This document shows, piece by piece, positions 8,266 through 17,525 of a stretch of DNA of 64,000 bases. A model generated the notes under the pieces. That model did not search any database, was not told the origin of the DNA, and saw only the letters and a list, made by a program, of their open reading frames with translations. The position numbers and the translations under genes were made by a program. The stretch's first letter is position 1. Every line of letters begins with the position of its first letter. Source of the DNA: an uncultured Clostridia bacterium (lineage in GTDB: Bacteria > Bacillota > Clostridia > Oscillospirales > Acutalibacteraceae); the NCBI GenBank assembly GCA_946186665.1, contig CAMHOE010000001.1:62001-126000 (forward strand). Direction: 5' to 3'.

Positions 8266-9228
8266 TTAATAATTCCTCAGCACAGAGCACAGCCATGTGC
8301 CGTAAAAGTTCAAATTAACATTGACGTCAAGCACGCTTCTTGCATGACTGACAGTCTCTTGTATTTTCATAATGCGCCGCCTTGACATTTTCTTTGCAAG
8401 CTCCACAGCTGCTTCGGACACATTTTCTGCACCCACTGATGCCTTTACACATTCCGCAGACAGCTCAGACATACGGTCAAGCACCTGTATTGCAGAAGCT
8501 CTGTTCTGCACTGCACGGTTAGTCAGCGTCAACAATTTGTATTCTGTGGAAAGCGGTATTGCACGAAATATTTCCTGAGCAAGAAGCATTGCTTCTTCGC
8601 CTCCGCTTTCAAGCATTTCTAAGGCTGCTCCAATATTCCCTCCGCAGGCTCTGACAGAGCTTATTATCTCTTCGTCACTCTTATCAGGGACAAGCTTTCT
8701 GACTGTTTCCTGAGCCTCCAGAACATCTACAGGATAAAGTGAAAGCGTTCTTGACCTTGAACGCACAGTCTGCAAAAGTGATGCTGCTGAAATAGCTGTC
8801 ATTATGAACATAACATTCTCAGGGGGTTCCTCCAGTATTTTAAGAAAGGCGTTCTGGGCAGCTGCAAGCATCTTTTCGCAGTTAAAAAGCATATACACCT
8901 TTGCACGTGCTTCATTGGGTTTGATATAGGCAGATGAACGTATGTTTCTGATTGCTTCCACATTCAGCCCGCCGCTGTTATTGCCGTCAGAAGTCATGAT
9001 GTCAGGGTGAATGTTTTTTTCTGCTTTAAGACAGTGCGGACAAACGCCGCAGGGGCGGTTTTCCTCTGAGGAACAGACGCTGTACTGAGCAATTATCCTT
9101 GCAAGAGTTTTCTTACCTGTACCCTTTGCACCGTCAATGATAAGGGCATGGGGAAGGGTATTATTTTTCATGGCTTCGGAAAGCTCAGTTTTAACTTCGT
9201 CATTACCTGCAAATTCAGACAAGAGCAT
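8266..9228 (-). CDS. holB: DNA polymerase III delta-prime subunit
   Basis: 320 residues of the clamp-loader AAA+ family. Walker A GAKGTGKKTL near residue 33, a zinc module with cysteines in CSSEENRPCGVCPHC, and KILEEPPENVMFI plus a sensor-1/SRC-like segment VRSRSRTLSLYP. Delta-prime helps load the beta clamp. Start ATG 9228 has AAAGGA about 8 nt upstream. Transcribed together with ricT. Confidence 0.92.
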   Translation of the reverse strand: MLLSEFAGNDEVKTELSEAMKNNTLPHALIIDGAKGTGKKTLARIIAQYSVCSSEENRPCGVCPHCLKAEKNIHPDIMTSDGNNSGGLNVEAIRNIRSSAYIKPNEARAKVYMLFNCEKMLAAAQNAFLKILEEPPENVMFIMTAISAASLLQTVRSRSRTLSLYPVDVLEAQETVRKLVPDKSDEEIISSVRACGGNIGAALEMLESGGEEAMLLAQEIFRAIPLSTEYKLLTLTNRAVQNRASAIQVLDRMSELSAECVKASVGAENVSEAAVELAKKMSRRRIMKIQETVSHARSVLDVNVNLNFYGTWLCSVLRNY

Positions 9229-9295
9229 ATTGTTTATCCTTTTTCATATAAAGTCTCATTCCGCACAGCATCCCTGCACGGCATTACAATGAATA

Positions 9296-10663
9296 TTATA
9301 AACCATTTTGTTTCTTTTTACAAGTAAGCAGCATTCTTTTTTTGGTGCTGTCCTGTAATTCTCTGTAGCTTACTTTTCCCGACAGCAGGACAAGAGCGGC
9401 AAGATTTGGGATAGCCATAAGCCCGTTCAGTGTGTCTGAAATTTCCCATACGGCAGACAGCCCGATAACACAGCCTATATATGTCACAGCAGAATATATC
9501 AGCCGATACAAGAAAATATATTTGCCGCCCGTAAGATATTCAAGGCTCTTTTCTCCGTAGTATGACCATGATACAAGCGTACCAAATGCAAAGAGTATCA
9601 TGGAAACAGAAATGAATAAACCTCCTGCATTTCCCATGACCGTTTCAAATGAATATGTGCTTAGCTCTATCCCGTCGAGTCCTGTTTTGTCGCTTCCTGT
9701 TGTAAGGATACAAAGTGCCATCAGCGTGCATAGTACAGTGGTATCCACAAACACCTGAAAAATTCCCCACATACCTTGACTGTACGGGTCGTCAGTGTCC
9801 GCAGCGGAATGTACAATAGGGGAGGTGCCCAGTCCTGCTTCATTTGAAAAAACACCTCTTGATATTCCGTATTTTATTGCCCTTGACATACCGTATCCCA
9901 TAAAGCCGCCGGATACTGCATTTATATCAAAGGCATCCGTAATTATCCTGCAAAAGGCTGAGGGTATCTCACGGACGTTTACGGTCAGCACAATAACTAC
10001 AGCAAAAAGATACACTGCTGTCATAATGGGTACGAGCTTTTCATTGATCTTTGATATCCTGCCGATACCGCCGAATATCATTATTCCCACAAGGACGGAT
10101 AGTACAATACCGCTTAGCTGCACAGGTATACCGAAGCCGTTTTGCAGTGCTCCTGCAACGGTATTTCCCTGAGTCATATTGCCCATACCCAATGAAGCCG
10201 CAGTGCATAATACAGCGAAAACCACGGCAAGCCATTTACAGCCCTTTATCTGCTCGATGTAATACATAGGACCGCCGCAGTATCTGCCGTTTCGCTTTAC
10301 TCTGTATTTTATTCCCAGAACATTTTCAGCGAATATCGTTGCCATACCAAAAAGAGCAGCAATCCACATCCAGAACACAGAACCGGCACCGCCCAAAGCT
10401 ATAGCATTTGCAACACCTACTATATTTCCTGTTCCTACCGACCCTGCCAGTGCTGTGGACATAGCCTGAAAAGGCGAGATACCCTTATCTTTTTTCCCAC
10501 TGACTGGCTTGAAGAGTGACATAGCCGTTTTGCTCCACCACAGCCTGAAATGTACGAGCTGGAAGAACCTGAGTTTTATTGTAAAAAAAACTCCCACACC
10601 GAGCAGCAGAATAAGCATATAAGGTCCCCAGATGATATTGTTTATTTTTTCGACTATTTCCAT
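9296..10663 (-). CDS. Sodium:alanine/glycine symporter (AGCS family)
   Basis: 455 residues, about 10-11 membrane helices. AGCS signatures: GTGNIVGVANAIALGGAGSV near residue 75, the ENVLGIKYR and GGPMYYIE motifs, FSNEAGLGTSPIVHSAA near 290. It would import alanine or glycine with sodium. The start ATG 10663 follows GGAGGT; the longer frame to 10726 lacks a site. It sits upstream of holB on the same strand with a 67-nt gap, possibly a separate transcript. Confidence 0.92.
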   Translation of the reverse strand: MEIVEKINNIIWGPYMLILLLGVGVFFTIKLRFFQLVHFRLWWSKTAMSLFKPVSGKKDKGISPFQAMSTALAGSVGTGNIVGVANAIALGGAGSVFWMWIAALFGMATIFAENVLGIKYRVKRNGRYCGGPMYYIEQIKGCKWLAVVFAVLCTAASLGMGNMTQGNTVAGALQNGFGIPVQLSGIVLSVLVGIMIFGGIGRISKINEKLVPIMTAVYLFAVVIVLTVNVREIPSAFCRIITDAFDINAVSGGFMGYGMSRAIKYGISRGVFSNEAGLGTSPIVHSAADTDDPYSQGMWGIFQVFVDTTVLCTLMALCILTTGSDKTGLDGIELSTYSFETVMGNAGGLFISVSMILFAFGTLVSWSYYGEKSLEYLTGGKYIFLYRLIYSAVTYIGCVIGLSAVWEISDTLNGLMAIPNLAALVLLSGKVSYRELQDSTKKRMLLTCKKKQNGL

Positions 10664-10745
10664 TCCATACCTCCGGACTGCTTTTTTGTGTACGGTATCG
10701 CTCAGAAGCTGATTGTAGCAATCCAATTAATTAAGCGCATCAGGT

Positions 10746-10808
10746 CAGTTTCTCGGGGGAAACCATTTTCTGGCGAAAAAATGGTTTCCCCCGAACCCCT
10801 TTCCTAAA
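10746..10808 (-). repeat. Palindromic element PAL, copy 1 (inverted)
   Basis: Perfect 17-bp stem (10753-10769 with 10778-10794) around an 8-nt loop. Read on the minus strand it starts AGGAAAGGGGTTCGGGGG and ends CGAGAAACTGACC. It shares this layout with copies near 36.3 and 57.1 kb and with two half copies. It lies in the 494-nt gap between the AGCS gene and the gene at 11158. Confidence 0.85.
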
Positions 10809-10969
10809 TTCGCTGACTTTGTCATGCGATTTTTGCAATTATTTATTTGGAATGCTATAAAAAGCTTGTAGTCTGACTTACAGTTAAAAGAAGCTGTACG
10901 TTTTTTATCTGAAAAAATATATGTAATATTGATTTGAAATAAAACTTAAACATCCCATAAGCGCACCGT

Positions 10970-11021
10970 AAGGGGCGTGTTGGGCGGAAAAGGGTTTTCT
11001 CTATGTATCTGTCCCTGTCAA
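10970..11021 (+). repeat. Palindromic element PAL, right-half copy
   Basis: AAGGGGCGTG then GGCGGAAAAGGGTTTTC and CTGTCCCTGTC, matching the right arm and flank of the 36.3-kb copy. The left arm is missing, as if deleted by slippage within the hairpin. Confidence 0.7.
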
Positions 11022-11037
11022 ATTGATTTCCGTGATG

Positions 11038-11081
11038 TACCGGCGCATAAAGTTGAAAAGGAAAAAAAAACATGATATAAT
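11038..11081 (+). promoter_or_regulatory. Promoter of the gene at 11158, within a repeat fragment
   Basis: TTGAAA (11053-11058), 17-nt spacer, TATAAT (11076-11081). The segment GGCGCATAAAGTTGAA at 11042-11056 matches the composite repeat near 62.3 and 63.8 kb, so the -35 hexamer lies in a repeat fragment. Confidence 0.65.
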
Positions 11082-11157
11082 GTTTGCATTATCGTAATGC
11101 GTAACACTCGTGTTGAGTGAGCTTGTGATAAAAGAATTGTGAATTGAGGTATTGTTC

Positions 11158-11745
11158 ATGGGAAATGTAGACGCGTTTAACATAATAGCAATTGTGCTTC
11201 TTGCTGTTATTGTTGTTGGTATCATTGTGCTGTTTATAATGAAAAAGGTCAAGGTCTCAGAAAAGGTTATGTCGGCAGCTTCTTTGCTTGTAACATTGGT
11301 TGGACTTCTGTTTGCAGGTGTACTGGTGTATATCGTTACGATAAATATGATGATGAACCTTATGGAAACAAAGCAGTATACAACGTTTGAGTTTGAAAAC
11401 GAGGATAAGTCTGCAAAGGTGACTATAAAGGAATACAGGTCTTACGAAAGTACAGGCTTTGAAATATATTCAGATGACAGTGATGAAATGATATCAGAGA
11501 TACCTACGGATATGTATCTTCCCTTTTCCGCTGATGAAACTTTATTGGAATGGAACGGAAAAAGTGTTGTTATATATTATACTTTCAAGAATACTGATGA
11601 TGCTTATGAGAGCAGATATATTACTGTAGATACTTCCAAAAAGACTGTATCGGAAAGTAAAAAGTCCGATATCAATCTATACGAGAAACGTCTTGAAGAG
11701 TCCGGCAAGTCAGCCTCAGATAATAACAGCTCAGAACAAGAATAA
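11158..11745 (+). CDS. Membrane-anchored protein of unknown function
   Basis: 195 residues. Two N-terminal membrane helices (about residues 8-28 and 38-60) are separated by a short lysine-rich loop (MKKVKVSEKV). The remaining 130 residues are polar, rich in aspartate, glutamate, serine and tyrosine, with several possible beta strands (TTFEFENEDKSAKVTIKEY, SVVIYYTFKN), probably an extracellular domain. The tail is disordered (SASDNNSSEQE). ATG 11158 is 7 nt after GAGGT. I recognise no family. Its own promoter suggests a single-gene unit. Confidence 0.75.
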   Translation: MGNVDAFNIIAIVLLAVIVVGIIVLFIMKKVKVSEKVMSAASLLVTLVGLLFAGVLVYIVTINMMMNLMETKQYTTFEFENEDKSAKVTIKEYRSYESTGFEIYSDDSDEMISEIPTDMYLPFSADETLLEWNGKSVVIYYTFKNTDDAYESRYITVDTSKKTVSESKKSDINLYEKRLEESGKSASDNNSSEQE

Positions 11746-12029
11746 TTACAGCGTATTATATTTAAGAAAAATACATAATATTATTATAGCATTTATATGC
11801 AATATGCTTTCCTTTTAATTAAATCCTTAGAAAATTAAATAAAACTTACTCTTTGACTTTGTTAAAAATACCGAGCAATTGACTAATTGTCTAATTAAAA
11901 GCAAAAAGTTGATGGTTTTATAGATATATTATGTCTTTTACAAAATCAGTAAAATATTGTACAATCAGTATGATAGGTGTATCTGTGTACAAAGGATACC
12001 CTAAATTAATGAATGGGAGAGTGGTTTCA
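11746..12029. other. AT-rich gap before the amylase
   Basis: 284 nt, strongly A+T rich, with no gene. The amylase frame stays open back to 11931, but that stretch (SFTKSVKYCTISMIG and so on) lacks a ribosome site and would spoil the signal peptide. I found no convincing -35/-10 pair or catabolite operator. Confidence 0.5.
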
Positions 12030-15000
12030 TTGAAAACAGAGTCATGGAAGCATAAGCGGCTTGCTTCAAAACTGACCTCTGCTGTATTGTCACTGGCATT
12101 GCTGGGTACAGGCTTTGTCGGTATGGGCGGCAATGTTCTGCCGACAACTACAGTAGAAGCGGCAACGACCACGGATTATGGCCTTGCTGACAGTTCACAG
12201 GAAGGTGTTATCCTTCACTGCTGGAACTGGTCGTACAACAATATCAAAAAGTATATGAAGGATATTGCAGCAGCGGGTTATACATCTGTACAGACGTCTC
12301 CGGTACAGCAGCCAAAGGACTACTACTGGGATGGCGTAGCTTACGGAAATGTGGGTATTCCTAACGGTACAGGCGGTGAGGATGGTAACTGGTGGAAGGC
12401 ATATCAGCCTGTTACATTCTCAATTTGTGATAACGGACATACCTGGTACGGCACAAAAGAAGAATTTACTGCTATGTGTAAGGAAGCAGACAAATACGGA
12501 GTAAAAGTAATTGTCGACATAGTTGCTAACCATATGGGTAATATTCAGGGTTACAAAATCGGCGATCAGGAGACAGTAATGGGGGATATATCTCCGCAGG
12601 TCGGCGAATTCTGGAATCCGGATATGCTTACAGACCCAAGCTACTGGCATATCAGTACCTCATGGACTCACACCAGCGACGGACGTTTTGACGTTACACA
12701 GGGTAATATGGGTATGCCTGACCTTAACACAGGCGACAGCAAGGTACAGCAGATGGTTCTTGGTCTGCTGAATGAATGTATCGACTGCGGTGCAGACGGC
12801 TTCCGTTTTGACGCTGCAAAACATATCGAGACTCCTGCGGATGACTCCGCTTTTTCAAGTGAGTTCTGGAATGTTGTGCTTGACGGCGCAAGGGAACACT
12901 ATAAGCAGGTAAACGGATATGACGGTGTGTATTTCTATGGTGAAACACTTAACCGTATTGATGATACCGCTGTTGAGAACTACTACCTCAGCAAGATGTC
13001 AATAACCGATAACTCCACAAGTGACAACCTCAGAAACAGTGTAGTAAACGGCAGCGTAAGCGCACTTGCAACCTCCGGCTACTGCGGCTATGCACACGGA
13101 CAGGGCAATAAGGTAGTTCTGTGGGCTGAGTCTCACGATACATACATGGGCGGCGGTTCATCCTATGACGCTAACGACTCAGATATCAAAAAGACATGGG
13201 CAATAATTGCATCAAGGAAAAACTCTACAGGATTGTTCTTTGCACGTCCGTATTATTCAAAGGATATCCTTGCAGGTGACGTTTCAAAGGCAAGACAGTC
13301 TATCGCTACAATAATGGAAAATATTGACGAGCAGACACAGCTCGGCGATGTAGGTTCTCTTACATGGGCAGACCCGGCAGTTGTAGAAGCAAACCGTTTC
13401 CGTAATTTCTTTGTGGGACAGAGCGAAAAGCTTGGTTCAAGCGGTAATATTGCATATAACGTCAGAGGCAAGACAGGAATAGTTATAGTTGCAGAAGGAC
13501 CTTGTTCTGTTTCTCTAAGCGTAGGTATGACTGATGGTACATACTACGACCAGGTAGGCGGCGAAGCATTTACCGTTTCCGGCGGTACAATAAAGGGTAA
13601 AATTACAAACGCAGACGGTATTGCCGTTGTGTATAATCCCACAGTTGATTATGGTGATGTAAACCCTGTGCAGCCAACTAAGATAAGCATTTCAGCTGCT
13701 ACTGCTGATGGTTCAAGTGTATTTACAACAGATACAACAGATGTAACAATGACTGTAAATGGTGCTTCTACAGCGACCTACACAACATCAGAAGGACAGA
13801 CAGGAACATTTACTTCAAGCAAGACAATAAACGTAGGTGCATATACAGCTACAGGTGATGCAGTCAGTGTTACCATAAAGGGAACCGCAAGCGACGGTAT
13901 CACAAAGGAAAAGACATATAACTTTACTAAAAAAGTAATAAGCTCAGAATATCCGTCACTTTCAAGCGGCGGTGTTGTGTTTGATAATTCCAAGTATGGC
14001 TGGGCAAAGGTATACTGCTATGTTTATGATGAGTCAGGTTCTTCTGTAATTAATAATGGTGCGTGGCCCGGTGAGGCTATGACAGAGGAACAGAATGACT
14101 ACTGGACCTATGAATTCCCAAGTAAATTTACCGGTGATGTAAGGGTAATATTCAGCAACGGTTCTGGTGTACAGTATCCTTCCGGAAGCGGTCTTACAAT
14201 GTCATCAAGTGATAAAAGTCTTTTCTCCGGAACTACCGTTTCCGAGCTTCCGGAATCTGTAAAGACACTCAGTGTTTCACTTGACGCTTCTGCATCGAAG
14301 GTTGCTCCCAACCAGTCAGTTACACTTACAGCAACAGCTGCAAATGCAAACGGCAATGTAAAATATACATTCCTTGTAAATGACGGTACCACCCTTGTTT
14401 CCGGCAGCTCTTCAAACTCATGCACATGGACACCGACAGCAAAGGGAACTTATATAGTAGCTGTAAGAGCAGCTGATTCTTCTCTCAGCATTACAGCGAC
14501 TACAACAATTACTGTAGGTGAATCGACCGGCGATGAGCTTTACAATAACTCCACAATCAGTTCTACAAGCATAAATGCCGGGGATAGTGTGACAGTAACA
14601 AATAAAGCATCCGGCGGTAAGAGCCCCTACACATACGCTGTATACTACAAGAAATCCACAGCATCAAGCTATACAACAGCACAGGACTTCAGTACAGCAG
14701 CGACAACAAAGCTTACACTTACAGATGCAGGTACTTATTCTGTTCTCTCAAAAGTAAAGGATAGTAATAATACTGTTACTCAGAAGGAATTTACCGTTGT
14801 AGTATCAAAGGTGAATGAGCTTACCAACAACTCAACAATAAGCTCTGAAGCTATCAGCGCAGGCGACAGTGTAACAGTAACACATAAGGCGTCCGGCGGT
14901 ACAAGCCCCTACACATACGCTTTATACTACAAGAAATCCACAGCATCAAGCTACACAACAGCACAGTCCTTCAGCACAACAGCAACAACAAAGCTTACAC

Positions 15001-16502
15001 TTGCAGATGCAGGTACATATACAGTAGTTGCAAAGGTAAAGGACAGCGCAGGTTCCACAAGCAGAAAGGAATTTACTGTTGTAGTATCAAAGGTAAATGA
15101 ACTTACCAATAACTCAACAATAAGCTCTGAAGCTATCAATGCAGGCGACAGCGTAACTCTCACACTCAAAGCTTCAGGCGGTACAACACCCTACACATAT
15201 GCCGTATATTATAAGAAGTCTACAGACTCAAGCTACACAACAGCACAGACATTCAGCACAACAGCAACAAAGAAGCTTACGTTTGCTGATGCAGGTACAT
15301 ACTATGTAGTAACAAAGGTAAAGGACAGCGCAGGAACTGTAGCGAGAAAAGAGTTTAAAGTTGTAGTATCAAAGGTGACAGCACTTACCAATAACTCAAC
15401 AATAAGCTCTGAAGCTATCAATGCAGGCGGCAGTGTAACAGTAACACATAAGGCATCCGGCGGCACAAGCCCCTACACATATGCTGTATATTATAAGAAA
15501 TCTACAGCATCAAGCTACACAACAGCGCAGACATTCAGTAAAACAGCAACAACAAAGCTTACTCTTACTGATGCAGGTACATATACAGTAGTTGTAAAGG
15601 TAAAGGACAGCACAGGTGCTTTGGCAAGAAAAGAGTTTAAGGTTGTAGTATCAAAGGTAACAGCACTTACCAACAACTCAACAATAAGCTCTGAGTCAAT
15701 CAGTGCAGGCGGCAGCGTAACAGTAACACATAAGGCATCCGGCGGCACAAGCCCCTACACATATGCTGTATATTATAAGAAATCTACAGCATCAAGCTAC
15801 ACAACAGCGCAGACATTCAGTAAAACAGCAACAACAAAGCTTACTCTTACTGATGCAGGTACATATACAGTAGTTGTAAAGGTAAAGGACAGCACAGGTG
15901 CTTTGGCAAGAAAAGAGTTTAAGGTTGTAGTATCAAAGGTAACAGCACTTACCAACAACTCAACAATAAGCTCTGAAGCCATCAGTGCAGGCGGCAGTGT
16001 AACGGTAACACATAAGGCATCCGGCGGCACAAGCCCGTACACATATGCTGTATACTACAAGAAATCCACAGACTCAAGCTACACAACAGCACAGAAATTC
16101 AGCACAACAGCAACAACAAAGCTTACATTTGCAGATGCAGGTACATACTCAGTAGTTGCAAAGGTAAAGGACAGCGCAGGCGCTTTGAGCAGACAAGAGT
16201 TTACTGTTGAGGTATCAAGTGCGGTATTCACTAATACTTCAACTATTTCTTCAACTACTCTGGCTCTCGGCAAAAGCATAACAGTAAAGTGTTCTGCAAC
16301 AGGCGGTACAAAACCGTATAACTATGCAGTGTACTATAAGAAAACATCTTCAAGTACATATACCATAGCTCAGGATTATAGTACAAATACATCTGTAACT
16401 ATCAAGCCTCAGGCAGCTGCAACATATAATGTATTGGTAAATGTAAGGGATAACACCGGCGCGGTAAAGAGCAAAAGCTTTAAGCTTACTGTGACTGCAT
16501 AA
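12030..16502 (+). CDS. Secreted GH13 alpha-amylase with CBM26 and repeat domains
   Basis: 1490 residues if started at TTG 12030, 10 nt after GGGAG; the frame is open to 11931. Signal peptide: KHKRLASKLTSAVLSLALLG, cleaved after VEAA. GH13 catalytic domain, about residues 45-530, begins VILHCWNWSYNNIKKYM, typical of the Bacillus AmyE-like subfamily. Catalytic residues: D261 (GFRFDAAKH), E305 (YGETLN), D370 (ESHD). Residues about 641-735 look like a CBM26 starch-binding module (aromatic WAKVYCYVYDE, GAWPG, YWTYEFP). An Ig-like domain follows, then seven ~94-residue repeats from residue 836. No LPxTG or dockerin is visible, so surface retention, if any, must come from the repeats. Endo-acting starch hydrolysis is inferred. 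Confidence 0.93.
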   Translation: MKTESWKHKRLASKLTSAVLSLALLGTGFVGMGGNVLPTTTVEAATTTDYGLADSSQEGVILHCWNWSYNNIKKYMKDIAAAGYTSVQTSPVQQPKDYYWDGVAYGNVGIPNGTGGEDGNWWKAYQPVTFSICDNGHTWYGTKEEFTAMCKEADKYGVKVIVDIVANHMGNIQGYKIGDQETVMGDISPQVGEFWNPDMLTDPSYWHISTSWTHTSDGRFDVTQGNMGMPDLNTGDSKVQQMVLGLLNECIDCGADGFRFDAAKHIETPADDSAFSSEFWNVVLDGAREHYKQVNGYDGVYFYGETLNRIDDTAVENYYLSKMSITDNSTSDNLRNSVVNGSVSALATSGYCGYAHGQGNKVVLWAESHDTYMGGGSSYDANDSDIKKTWAIIASRKNSTGLFFARPYYSKDILAGDVSKARQSIATIMENIDEQTQLGDVGSLTWADPAVVEANRFRNFFVGQSEKLGSSGNIAYNVRGKTGIVIVAEGPCSVSLSVGMTDGTYYDQVGGEAFTVSGGTIKGKITNADGIAVVYNPTVDYGDVNPVQPTKISISAATADGSSVFTTDTTDVTMTVNGASTATYTTSEGQTGTFTSSKTINVGAYTATGDAVSVTIKGTASDGITKEKTYNFTKKVISSEYPSLSSGGVVFDNSKYGWAKVYCYVYDESGSSVINNGAWPGEAMTEEQNDYWTYEFPSKFTGDVRVIFSNGSGVQYPSGSGLTMSSSDKSLFSGTTVSELPESVKTLSVSLDASASKVAPNQSVTLTATAANANGNVKYTFLVNDGTTLVSGSSSNSCTWTPTAKGTYIVAVRAADSSLSITATTTITVGESTGDELYNNSTISSTSINAGDSVTVTNKASGGKSPYTYAVYYKKSTASSYTTAQDFSTAATTKLTLTDAGTYSVLSKVKDSNNTVTQKEFTVVVSKVNELTNNSTISSEAISAGDSVTVTHKASGGTSPYTYALYYKKSTASSYTTAQSFSTTATTKLTLADAGTYTVVAKVKDSAGSTSRKEFTVVVSKVNELTNNSTISSEAINAGDSVTLTLKASGGTTPYTYAVYYKKSTDSSYTTAQTFSTTATKKLTFADAGTYYVVTKVKDSAGTVARKEFKVVVSKVTALTNNSTISSEAINAGGSVTVTHKASGGTSPYTYAVYYKKSTASSYTTAQTFSKTATTKLTLTDAGTYTVVVKVKDSTGALARKEFKVVVSKVTALTNNSTISSESISAGGSVTVTHKASGGTSPYTYAVYYKKSTASSYTTAQTFSKTATTKLTLTDAGTYTVVVKVKDSTGALARKEFKVVVSKVTALTNNSTISSEAISAGGSVTVTHKASGGTSPYTYAVYYKKSTDSSYTTAQKFSTTATTKLTFADAGTYSVVAKVKDSAGALSRQEFTVEVSSAVFTNTSTISSTTLALGKSITVKCSATGGTKPYNYAVYYKKTSSSTYTIAQDYSTNTSVTIKPQAAATYNVLVNVRDNTGAVKSKSFKLTVTA
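14535..16500 (+). repeat. Seven tandem 282-bp repeats in the amylase
   Basis: Units start at 14535, 14817, 15099, 15381, 15663, 15945 and about 16224. Each encodes TNNSTISS, then ASGG-SPYTYAVYYKKST, then DAGTY-VV-KVKDS. Units 4 and 5 are identical at DNA level over roughly 250 nt (about 15437-15692 and 15719-15974). The last unit is diverged and one codon shorter. The domains look Ig-like and may serve as spacers or binding units. Confidence 0.95.
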
Positions 16503-16540
16503 AGCTGGAAGTCTCTATTTGATTATCCAATAAAAAACAA

Positions 16541-16580
16541 AAAGAAACGACCTGTTCAGTTCAGGTCGTTTCTTTTTGTC
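16541..16580 (+). terminator. Terminator after the amylase gene
   Basis: 14-bp perfect stem AAAGAAACGACCTG/CAGGTCGTTTCTTT (16541-16554 with 16562-16575), then T-rich sequence. It ends a monocistronic amylase transcript. Confidence 0.93.
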
Positions 16581-16718
16581 TCTGTAATGTATATATGATG
16601 TAAAAAATGCTGCCGCAACAGGTTAATCCTTTACGACAGCATAAACAGCACATACACATGGTAATAGCGGAAATTTGGCGAAGATTTTGTACATAAAAAG
16701 CTAACGATATTTAAAACG

Positions 16719-17069
16719 TTATTTTTCGTAGTTGTGACTGTCCACAAGATCCTTGGAATACTCTGCGAGTTTGGTAAGCCCATCATTATTGAGCTTCTCA
16801 GTGTTTTCGCTGATCTTCTTTTTGAGCTCTAGATCCGTATATTCCATAGCGACTAATTCGCCGTTGATCTTGATAAACGGACTCAGTCCCAGAAGATAAT
16901 CGATAGACACATCAAAATACTTAGCAAGCTTCATAAGTGTCTCGCCATTCGGAATACCGCCGTTCTTCCACTTGCTGATGATACCCGATGATAAACCGAT
17001 CTCTTTGCCTACGGGATTAGGCCTTTTGCCTGTTCTCAAACATAAATTATAGAACCTTTCCCAAAACAT
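16719..17069 (-). CDS. XRE-family helix-turn-helix regulator
   Basis: 116 residues. The N-terminal 65 form a Cro/CI-type HTH: FYNLCLRTGKRPNPVGKEIG, LSSGIISKWKNGGIPNGETL, MKLAKYFDVSIDYLLGLSPF. The C-terminal half is charged and helical (DLELKKKISENTEKLNNDGL) and may dimerise. AAGGGGG lies 7 nt before the ATG. It is divergent from the peptidase gene at 17526 across a 456-nt AT-rich region holding an inverted repeat, a possible operator. Target genes are unknown. Confidence 0.9.
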   Translation of the reverse strand: MFWERFYNLCLRTGKRPNPVGKEIGLSSGIISKWKNGGIPNGETLMKLAKYFDVSIDYLLGLSPFIKINGELVAMEYTDLELKKKISENTEKLNNDGLTKLAEYSKDLVDSHNYEK

Positions 17070-17150
17070 AAAAAAACCCCCTTATAAACATTAAAAAATA
17101 CTATACCATCACGAACAGAAATAAGGTATGATGATACTAACCCAAACACC

Positions 17151-17167
17151 ACTATAAGTTTTATAGT
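17151..17167. promoter_or_regulatory. Inverted repeat, candidate regulator site
   Basis: ACTATAA-GTT-TTATAGT, a perfect 7-bp inverted repeat 82 nt upstream of the XRE gene. ACTATAA recurs alone near 17276. The rest of 17070-17449 is A+T-rich with no gene seen. Operator function is inference. Confidence 0.4.
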
Positions 17168-17449
17168 ACAAAATATTACCTTTTAATGTCAAATATATAT
17201 TAACATATAGAACGAATAATTACAAGTAGTATTTTCATGGAAAAACGAATATTTTTACATTCTCTTTACATTTGCACTATAAAATGACAAAAAATAGTTA
17301 AATTATTGTAGGATATTGCCATAGGAAAATAATATATTTCTTAATAATTCTTTATTATGTCATTTTTGTATCATTTAATACATTAGGTAATAGTTTATTA
17401 TATCTGTGCGGTAATTATTAAAGAAACATTAAAAATACTATAAATTGTA

Positions 17450-17478
17450 TTGTGGATTTTTTTGGTATGATATATAAT
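17450..17478 (+). promoter_or_regulatory. Promoter of the S66 peptidase gene
   Basis: TTGTGG (17450-17455), 17-nt spacer, TATAAT (17473-17478), 47 nt before the ATG. Confidence 0.6.
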
Positions 17479-17525
17479 TGAATTGTATTTTTCATTAACA
17501 AAGCAGATGATCAAGGTGGTAAAAA

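Noticed and set aside
14951..16279. Open frames on the minus strand across the amylase repeats
   Set aside because: They recur because the repeats recur, lack ribosome sites and oppose a clear coding gene.
14535..16500. Regular spaced repeats resembling a CRISPR array
   Set aside because: The period is 282 bp, in frame, and encodes protein domains; there is no short repeat-spacer pattern and no cas gene.
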